A DNA stretch of 21,031 bases from the NCBI GenBank assembly GCA_015501595.1, contig JADNRX010000830.1:1-21031 (forward strand), written 5' to 3'. The notes beneath the pieces were generated by a model. The model saw only the letters and a program-made list of their open reading frames with translations, had not been told where the DNA came from and did no database searches. This document shows, in pieces, positions 11,200-21,031 of this stretch. A program made the translations under genes and the position numbers. Position 1 is the stretch's first letter. The number at the start of each line of letters is the position of its first letter. The stretch comes from Hymenopellis radicata. Taxonomy: Eukaryota > Basidiomycota > Agaricomycetes > Agaricales > Physalacriaceae.

Positions 11200-11631
11200 C
11201 TGATGCGGCCACGCGAGCAGGGAGTCGATCACCTGCCGTCCCCTGCCGTATTCTCACGCTGTTCTGACAGCCTCTCCAAAACTCTCCTGCCAACTCGTTC
11301 AGCCTCAGGCAAGCTCAGTCCCTCAGCATCATAACACACCGAAGGTTGTGTCTGGTAAGCCAGGCCAGAGGACAACTCGTGAGGAAATAGGTCAAGGGCC
11401 TGTAGCTACTGGATGTTGCAATTTTGTAAGGCATATTCTTCAATTTCAGCATGTTGCTGTTCAGCTATGACATGTGAGAAAGATATCTAGTCCAAGTAAA
11501 CGTGCGAAGGTTGTGGTCGCGCTGCAGAACTTGAGAGGGCGACGCAGGACTCACTGATGGCCGCATCACGATGCCGACAGACTTGGTCCAGGCCGTTTCC
11601 TAAAACGGGGGGGTAGGTGTCGTGGGAATGA

Positions 11632-11662
11632 TATCAGAGATCTGAATCGGGCACACCTCTTG
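11632..11662 (-). repeat. Right terminal inverted repeat of the transposon, 31 bp
   Basis: On the minus strand it reads CAAGAGGTGTGCC at the tip and ends in CTCTGATA. It is the partner of 11169-11199. Confidence 0.88.
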
Positions 11663-11670
11663 GATGGTGC
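11663..11670. repeat. Right 8-bp target-site duplication GATGGTGC
   Basis: Perfect copy of 11161-11168, immediately outside the right inverted end. Confidence 0.88.
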
Positions 11671-12109
11671 TACTTACAGCCGCAGCGCTCTAGAGTTTGT
11701 GACCTCAAGCTCACACTCCAATGCGATCAACTCTGGAAAGGGCCAATACGTTGGTACAAACTTCCCAATCAGGCCAAGATGAATGATGGTGTACGCCAGG
11801 TGTACGCAGGGCAAGATATTAGAGGTCCTTCCCATCAGCTGCAGAATATTAATGTTGTCAACAAGTGAATGGTGCATGCACACGAGCAGCTGAATGTCCT
11901 CTGGGCATGATCAAGGAACAGTGAACAATTGCAAGCGTCCATCGATATCTCTATTATCGTCCGCCTTTATCGTGACATGACCGACTTGCAAGGATCTTTA
12001 GAACTGTTCATCAGTCAACGTAAATCAAGATCACAAGAAGTCTGATTTCGCGTGACCAGGAGGTCTTAGGCGGCATCGTGCGGGGCAAACGCCGGTTGAC
12101 CGCCTAACG
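11671..12109. other. Upstream region of the glutamine-synthetase-like gene; possible minus-strand exon
   Basis: A minus-strand open frame at about 11890-11676 reads LLVCMHHSLVDNINILQLMG and continues to ELEVTNSRALRL. It ends at a canonical donor (GTAAGTA, minus, first base 11677). It was not recognised as any family. The promoter of the plus-strand gene starting at 12110 should lie at the right-hand end, where spaced CGG/CCG words occur. Confidence 0.3.
12066..12107. promoter_or_regulatory. Candidate zinc-cluster regulator site: inverted repeat TTAGGCGG / CCGCCTAA
   Basis: TTAGGCGG at 12066-12073 is matched in reverse complement by CCGCCTAA at 12100-12107, ending two bases before the ATG at 12110. 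Further CGG words lie at 12081 and 12093. Spaced CGG triplets are the usual targets of fungal Zn2Cys6 transcription factors. The position right at the start codon is unusual for an activator site, so it might instead act in the 5' UTR or be chance. Confidence 0.3.
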
Positions 12110-13608
12110 ATGAGCTACGAGCATGGTGTCGTGTATTTCCCAAACAAAATTGAGGCTCCCACCTCGACGCTGGCAAATCTACACGATATTGGAGTCTGTG
12201 AGTTTCCCAGCTTCTTCGCCGTGCCCACTGTTGACATGCACAGCGTATGTGCGCGTCTACTGGGTCGACCTAGGCAACGTTCGAAGATGTCGCGTCCTGC
12301 CGATCCAGTACTTCAGCGATCTTGTCCAGTCCAACCGTCCAGGCGTGAACGTCGCGAGTGTCGGGGTAGGTCTGGTCTATCTAATGATGCCCGAGGGATT
12401 TTCAGGCGTCGGCGAGTATCTGTATGTGATTGACATGAGCTCGCTCCGGATACTGTATGGGGTTGGTTCTAGGCCCATTGGGGCTGTACTAGGGCGGTTC
12501 GAGCAGAAGGATGTCGCCCGCTTGGGGAGGGAGGTCAAGTGGGATTCACGGACAGCGCTGGCCAAGGCGGTCGAGTGAGTCAAAGCCGCTCGGTGTTAAG
12601 CCCGATATCGCCGAACTGACCAACACATGTAGCACAGCCAAAAGTGCTGGCATCGAGTTTCTCGTTGGCTTCGAGTCTGAGTTTATCTTGCTCAAGTCCA
12701 CGGATCCCGTTGTTCCCTCGAATGTGCACCAGTGGTCAGGGACAACTGCCATGCTTAATGGATCTGCGGAAGCGGCTATCCTCGAAAACATCGCCGATGC
12801 CTTGCGCGATAGTCACATCCCGCTCCAGATGTATCACGCTGAGGCGGCGCCGGGACAGTACGAGATAGTCACTGGACCAGCGAACCCTATGAAGGCTGCA
12901 GATGCCCTCGTCTATACGCGTGAAATCATAGTGAATGTCGCTGCCAAACACGGTCTACACGCGACATTCGCGCCTCGTCCCTTCATGTACAGTGCGGGAT
13001 CCTCGACGCATGCGCATGTTTCAATTCATTCCTCGATCCAAAAGTCTGGGGAAATGACGGTACACGAAAAGAGCTTCCTCGCGGGATTCTGGACCATTTG
13101 CCTGCCATTGCTGCATTTACGCTGCCCACCCCGGCCTCCTACAAGCGCGTCGGCGATGGTGTTTGGAGCGGTGGTACATATGTGTCGTATGGCACAGAAA
13201 ACCGAGAGGCGCCCGTGCGCTTGACCAACGCTGCGTCTCCATCGTCAAGGAACTTTGAGCTTCGGTTCATTGATGGTACGGCTAATCCATATTTCGCATT
13301 AGCCGCGATTCTGGCAGCTGGGATGAAGGGTATTGAAGCGAAGCAGGCACTCCAGATGAGTGATTGTGGAACGAAGACGGCTGCCGAGATGACAGAGGCA
13401 GAGAGGCAAGAAATTGGCATCAAAGAAGCGGATGCCTTTGACTGTAGAAGAAGCGCGAGACAACTTGAAGGCTGATGAAGTGTTGGTGGACGTGCTCGGT
13501 AAGGAGCTGGTTGAAAAGTACTTGGCGGTCAACAAGACGCTTGGAGACGCGTTAACGCAAGACAAGACGGATGAAGCTCAACTGACGCGATTGGTAGAAT
13601 ATTTTTGA
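12110..13608 (+). pseudogene. Glutamine synthetase type I-like gene with two frame breaks
   Basis: Exons 12110-12197 and 12244-12574, and an exon from 12633, splice well. They read through YVRVYWVDLGNV, RPGVNVASVG, GEYLYVIDM, EFLVGFESEF, the metal-binding MYHAEAAPGQYEIVTG and STHAHVSIHSS. At about 13085 the reading must lose phase (as if one base is missing) to continue as HLPAIAAFTLPTPASYKR, VRLTNAASPSSRNFELR and DGTANPYFALAAILAAG. At about 13420 an extra A in an AAA run must be skipped to read KKRMPLTVEEARDNLKADE, YLAVNKTLGDALTQD and the stop at 13606-13608. Unrepaired, translation ends at 13224 and loses the substrate-binding Arg region. The family is the bacterial-type GS-I branch found in fungi; bacterial relatives include gamma-glutamylpolyamine synthetases, so the ancestral substrate need not be ammonia. 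Pseudogene is most likely; assembly error is possible. Confidence 0.72.
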
Positions 13609-14270
13609 ATGCAGTGTGCTAATTTTGAAAAATAACACTTCTTTCAACCGTTCCCCACCTATATTCTTAGCATTGCGGGGTAAGTTCGTTTTACAGCAAA
13701 GTATTGGTGGCTGTGTAACGCGCATATATTTTGCTTCTTTCCATCATCATCATCGGCGCCATCAACGTTTACCAGGGATGCACCGGCTCATGCGCTCTGC
13801 TTCCGAATCCCTTTCAATGTATGCTCGTTGAATTGGTGACCTGCGGCCTTTTACTGTGACCTTTTCATAGGTTTGCTCTTTTCATAGGATTCATAGAACG
13901 CTGCATGTTTTCCTGTATCACACGATAAACCCTCAATAGCACGGCATATCATAAGCATCAGTCCTATGGCACTCTCTCTTGCGGCTGTATATCGGAAAAT
14001 GCCCCATCAGGACGCCCTCGACCGTCGCGACAGCCTTTCTGAGACACCACATTTATCCGAGCACTCACAACGACCCAATCACGCGAGCTGCATTCCGAGT
14101 TGCATCCGTTTACCATCTACGATGCCGCCCTTTTTTGGCCCCATGTTCTCTCGAAGCTTATGCTATTCAGGGCGTACAAGACAATCATTGCTGTATTTGT
14201 CGGGAATTCTTCGCTGTTCAAGAGCATAAATACGTGTCGGTTGTGTTCCTCTGTGTCCTACTACTTTCCA
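13609..14270. other. Intergenic region and promoter of the cellobiose dehydrogenase gene
   Basis: No gene is supported. Two words matching the loose CreA/Mig1 carbon-repressor consensus occur: CCCCAC at 13653-13658 (reverse orientation) and GCGGGG at 13675-13680. Such words are common by chance, but carbon repression of this gene type is well known. A CAT-repeat run (CATCATCATCATC) lies near 13743-13755. A TATA-like word is listed separately. Confidence 0.4.
14226..14232 (+). promoter_or_regulatory. TATA-like word ATAAATA upstream of cellobiose dehydrogenase
   Basis: ATAAATA lies 39 nt before the chosen ATG (14271). The distance is short for a TATA box plus leader, so it is only a candidate core-promoter element. 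Confidence 0.25.
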
Positions 14271-17596
<3,326 letters not shown>

Positions 17597-17627
17597 CACT
17601 AGTTAGCTTGTCACTGAAGACACGATG

Positions 17628-17633
17628 AATAAA
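17628..17633 (+). terminator. Candidate polyadenylation signal AATAAA of cellobiose dehydrogenase
   Basis: AATAAA lies 32 nt after the stop codon, inside the 198-nt gap to the converging gene. Position and sequence fit a poly(A) signal. Confidence 0.45.
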
Positions 17634-17793
17634 TATTGGATGCAAAATGGTCTCCAATGTCTTACGGGAAGGACTAATTCAAAGCATTCTGTCACTCAAC
17701 GAGGCGCAAAACTGATGCTTGATTCTTGTACATACTAGATTTACATGTTCCACATAGGTTCCGTTTTCAGTCTACAAATTTGTCTAGGGCATG

Positions 17794-20514
17794 TTACAAC
17801 TTGATTCCGAGCTCTTCCGCGATTATGACCGCGGCTTTCTCTCCGATGGTGAGCGCTGTGCTGTACGTGTTGGCAGCAACGTTGGCGGGGCAGATTGAAA
17901 TCTGTACGACTGTAAGCGAAGGCTCGCAGCGCACGGGTGTAGACTCACGTCGGTGACCTTGAGGTTCTTCACGCCGTAAACGTTGAGGCGAGAATCAACG
18001 ACTATTAAAGAGTCAGGAGCCGTGGCGAAAACCAATATAGGACGCTTACCGCCACCATCCTCTCGCGGTTTCATCGAGCATGTTCCAAGCTACACGGATG
18101 TTATCAGTCATCAACTACATGTCCGCCTGATGACCAGCGTACCGAATGCCAAGCCGTTTGGACTAGGGATTTCATTGAGGAATCACGGAAACCAGTTTAA
18201 GCATAGACCACCTACCGAACTGCTTATTGAATTCCTCAATCGCTTTGTCGTCCTCCGCAGAGTACTCGATGAACGGAGCTTCGACGGCGGTAAGACTGGC
18301 GCCGGTCGTTTCGTCCTTTGCCAGTGCTGCGCTGTTCGGGGAGAACTTGGGATGTCCAGGAAGATAGTCGCCACGATAAACCTCCATGCGACGGGCGATC
18401 TCGCGGGCCTTCTTATAGCCCCAGCGAAGGGTAGCGTGGTCAGCGGGACTATGACAGGCAAAGTCAGTGAGTTGGGGAGAAAACGTCCGTATTTCAGACT
18501 CAACTCGGAGAGGAAGCCCGGGTCAAAGTCATGGCTAGCGTTCGCGTCGTCACCCGAAGTGATGTGGACGTATCCTTTCGAGATGGGGTATTGCTACAAG
18601 TCAAGGCATCAGAAAAAAAAATCGAATGTCACAAAGACGGAGACGGAGGACGTACAGTGAAGTACCCGACACTGTAATATTTCCTTGCAGGAGCAATGCT
18701 GATATCCCCGAGATACCTGTTCCACCGTCGGCCATCAGAAATTATGTGCGTGATATCTCCCTGGAAAAGCAACTCACGAGGAGACGGCGCCAACCCAAAT
18801 AACAGGTTTGTCGGGCGCGTTCTCAAAGTACGTTTTCCATCGGTTTTCGAAGGCAGGGCCGAGTTCCTTCAAGTCAGCAGCGGTGGGCCGCATCTTGATG
18901 CCAGCATCCAAGCCGCTAGGAATTTATTCAGCGAGTGCAAAGAAGATGAGAGTAATGAGCGCACTTGTGGGCTATGAGTCCTTTTCCTTGAGGCCAGAGG
19001 TCGATCCATTCTGATGCAAGAGTTAGCGTGACGTGAAGAGCGGTGGATGGGTGAATATGAGTGAGTACGTACTGGCATTCTCCTCTGAGTCGCCACGGAA
19101 GACGGCGTCGAGGGTTTCCGCCTCCTCGGACGCTTGGTATGGGATGAAGCAGACGTTGTGGTCCTGATAGTTTTCACCGACTCCTGGGAGGTCGACCTTG
19201 ACGTCCACTCCGACCTTCTTCAAGATGTCTTGGCGACCAATACCAGACCTAGGAATCGCTCAGTGCTTGCAATATTGCTACAGGAACGCGAAACTAACCT
19301 CTCCAAGATGGTAGGCGAGCCGAATGCACCAGCACTCACAACGACCAGTTTCGAGGCCTTCGCGGTTTCGACAGTCTGATCCGCGTCGGGTCGCAGGACC
19401 GTGTCGTTGACGAATTCAACGCCAGTGGCTTTGTCGCCTCTGAAAATACGTCAACACGGAGATACGTGGGAAAAGAGAAAATCTTACTCGAAAATAACGC
19501 GTTTAACGCGCTTACCAGTTTTGATAACAAGGTTTTTGTTATGTTCTTGAGTATAGATGTAATGATGCGGGACATCTGAGCGACGGCCCGTTTCGCCATC
19601 AATCCACCTATCAATAACTGTGAGAATGTGGATCCACCGTGACTAGACTAGATGCAGGCTTACTTTTGCCAGATCTGAAATTCGATATCAGACGAGGAGT
19701 TGGAAGTGGAGTCAACGAAAAAACTTACACCGTAGCCGTCGCACTTGTACAATCCGTTGACGTCGTCGATTTTGCCGCGGTCCTTGTCAATCTTCGAGGC
19801 GACGTCGAGGAACTGCTTCCCAACGTTGGTGACGGTGCCACCCAAAGAGACCTTCAATGGGCCGGAATAGCCATGAGTGGGTTTGTCTGCCTCCACTTGG
19901 TAAGTTTCCGTCTAAAACGCATTGTTAGCGGGCATGAACGGTATCTGAAAAAAATACGGACCTTCTTGAGTAACGGAAGGAGGTCCTGGCAAGCCCATCC
20001 TGGGTTCTTGAAGGTCTTTTCCCAGTCATCGTAGTCAGACGCCGCGGCACGCGTGTACATCGTAAACTATTCGAATCGTGAGCGCATGTTGGAATAGTCT
20101 GAGACACGAGAGAGGCTGCCCGCGCACGTTTACTGACGACCCCCCACCCAGGCATCTTCCAGAAGGCGTAACCAGAGAACGCCCACCAATCTTGTCAGAT
20201 TTCTTTCCGACATTGAAAGTGACGGTCTTGCTCGTTGGCGCCAGATGGCTGAAGTAACGCGCCGGCTGGACGTGAGCGGGGAGGTCTTTGGTGTGTTCAC
20301 CGGCCTCAAGAATCTGAGATGGCGTTAGGCGGCTTGGCCCTATCAGAGGATATACGCACCAAGAGCTTGAGGCTCGGATCAGCAGCAGCCAGGCGACCAG
20401 CTATAACACAAGCGGCAGCACCACCTCATAGAAACGGCGCGTCTTTAAGTGACCAAAGCTTATCCGCGAAAGAGCAGACTCACCACCGGCGAAGATGATG
20501 TCGTATGAAGACAT
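17794..20514 (-). CDS. GMC oxidoreductase, alcohol-oxidase-like (AA3_3 type), 601 aa, 18 exons
   Basis: Eighteen exons join in frame: 20514-20484, 20424-20360, 20313-20128, 20066-19962, 19911-19729, 19674-19664, 19607-19488, 19439-19299, 19248-19073, 19010-18965, 18915-18778, 18716-18656, 18593-18505, 18448-18216, 18162-18143, 18089-18050, 18001-17949, 17901-17794. The FAD site starts at once (SYDIIFAGGGAACVIAGR), so there is no signal peptide. Next come ILEAGEHT, CLGGGSSVN (86-94), MYTRAAASDYDDW, VVSAGAFGSPTILERSGIG, the catalytic His534 in TAWHSLGTC, and Asn577 in PANVAANTYSTAL. No cytochrome domain. The pattern is that of fungal alcohol (methanol) oxidases, which oxidise short alcohols with oxygen and release hydrogen peroxide; the exact alcohol is not readable. 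The C-terminus GIKL is not a standard peroxisomal signal, so location is open. Other GMC subfamilies are possible but fit less well. Confidence 0.87.
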
Positions 20515-20588
20515 GGGAAAGAGATAGATCAGGTGTAAGTGGTTCTCGTCACGGTTGCTAAGTACCCTTGGTGAAAGCATTGTCTGGT

Positions 20589-20596
20589 TTAATATA
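20589..20596 (-). promoter_or_regulatory. TATA-box candidate TATATTAA for the alcohol-oxidase-like gene
   Basis: On the minus strand TATATTAA lies about 75 nt upstream of the ATG at 20514, a normal distance for a TATA box plus a short leader in fungi. Confidence 0.4.
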
Positions 20597-20646
20597 GCAA
20601 GACCGTGTGGTCCAGAGCCCTTTGGGGTCGATTGGGGTCCTATCAT

Positions 20647-21031
20647 GAAGGCGGCGCTCTCGGGGTGGTGTTGCTAGAAGGCGAAAGGAATCCCTCAAAA
20701 CCACGTTCTAAGCAAATTGAATCTGTTGAGAATACCGATTATGATGGCCGGAGCCGGCATGCTTTTCGTCTGATGGCGATCCACGCAGTGCGTTTATAGT
20801 GCACTTACGTTCTCTTCACTCTTGTAACTTGCGCAAATTGGAGAAAACTTACGTCCTTGGTAACCCCTCTTCTCAACCATCAATTAGTGTCACACCACAC
20901 ACAGGAGTAAACCAAAGTCCTGGACCTTACTCTGTTGGAGTTCGCAAACCGCCCTCAAACGCTGTGCTTACAATTTGGGTTTCGACCTGGCCCTGACGGA
21001 GTCCCATGAACCTTTCTCGTATTTCGATAGA
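20647..21031. other. Upstream region of the alcohol-oxidase-like gene; possible edge of another gene
   Basis: No gene could be built. On the minus strand near the right edge a reading GLRQGQVETQI is followed by a GTAAGC donor-like site, and MVEKRGYQG is followed by GTAAGTTTTC. Either could be an exon of a gene entering from outside the window, but no family was recognised. Confidence 0.2.

Larger units (their letters stand above)
11169..11662. mobile_element. Non-autonomous hAT-like DNA transposon (MITE), 494 bp
   Basis: The two ends are inverted copies of each other: 11169-11199 and 11632-11662, 30 of 31 bases matching (the only difference is C at 11176 against T in the other arm). The ends start CAAGAGG and contain GATTCAGATCTCTGATA. 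Each end is flanked by the same 8-bp word, GATGGTGC, as expected when a transposase makes an 8-bp staggered cut. Eight-bp duplications and ends starting CA are typical of the hAT superfamily, so a hAT-derived MITE is the best guess; other families with 8-bp duplications cannot be excluded. The interior has no recognisable transposase, so it would have to be moved in trans. The near-perfect ends and perfect duplication suggest a fairly recent insertion. Confidence 0.85.

Noticed and set aside
17902..17948. Use of the earlier AG (TTACAG) as acceptor of the last intron of the alcohol-oxidase-like gene
   Set aside because: It puts the conserved SICPANVAANTY end out of frame; the AG eight bases later keeps frame and family length.
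18107..18143. A GC-AG intron placing RWSS instead of WHS before LGTC
   Set aside because: It needs a poor GC donor and loses the catalytic His; the 20-nt exon with canonical GT-AG ends gives the exact conserved TAWHS.
17983..18660. A 225-codon plus-strand open frame
   Set aside because: Antisense shadow of the alcohol-oxidase-like gene; it crosses several of its introns and shows no domain.

Overview
The window looks like nuclear DNA from a filamentous basidiomycete (Agaricomycotina), probably a plant-cell-wall decomposer. The genes are broken by many 45-65 nt GT-AG introns. Their products belong to families typical of that group: cellobiose dehydrogenase, a GMC alcohol-oxidase-like enzyme, F-box proteins, unnamed seven-helix membrane proteins and a GABA/polyamine-type permease. 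No rRNA, tRNA or CRISPR was seen. All exon models were spliced by eye from the sequence and from remembered family features; no database search was run.

Layout, left to right: (1) 1-1114, no convincing gene. (2) 1115-2200 (+), a seven-helix membrane protein with three frame breaks. (3) 3692-2437 (-), an intact secreted epoxide-hydrolase-like alpha/beta hydrolase. (4) 4539-6006 (+), an F-box protein with two frame breaks. (5) 8629-6485 (-), an intact 12-exon amino-acid/GABA/polyamine-type permease. (6) 10672-9399 (-), an intact second seven-helix membrane protein. (7) 11169-11662, a 494-bp non-autonomous DNA transposon with 31-bp inverted ends and a perfect 8-bp target duplication. (8) 12110-13608 (+), a glutamine-synthetase type I-like gene with two frame breaks. 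(9) 14271-17596 (+), a complete 21-exon cellobiose dehydrogenase. (10) 20514-17794 (-), a complete 18-exon GMC alcohol-oxidase-like gene that converges on the cellobiose dehydrogenase.

The right-hand third is the most coherent part. Cellobiose dehydrogenase oxidises cello-oligosaccharides and can pass electrons to lytic polysaccharide monooxygenases. The converging alcohol-oxidase-like gene would make hydrogen peroxide. Both genes read through without a frame break, but only by using very short exons (9, 18 and 27 nt in one; 11 and 20 nt in the other). One of these exons encodes the catalytic His.

Five genes (about 7.8 kb of coding sequence) have no frame break, while three plus-strand genes carry seven single-base-type breaks between them. 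This uneven pattern argues for real gene decay rather than uniform sequencing error, although that cannot be proved from one sequence.
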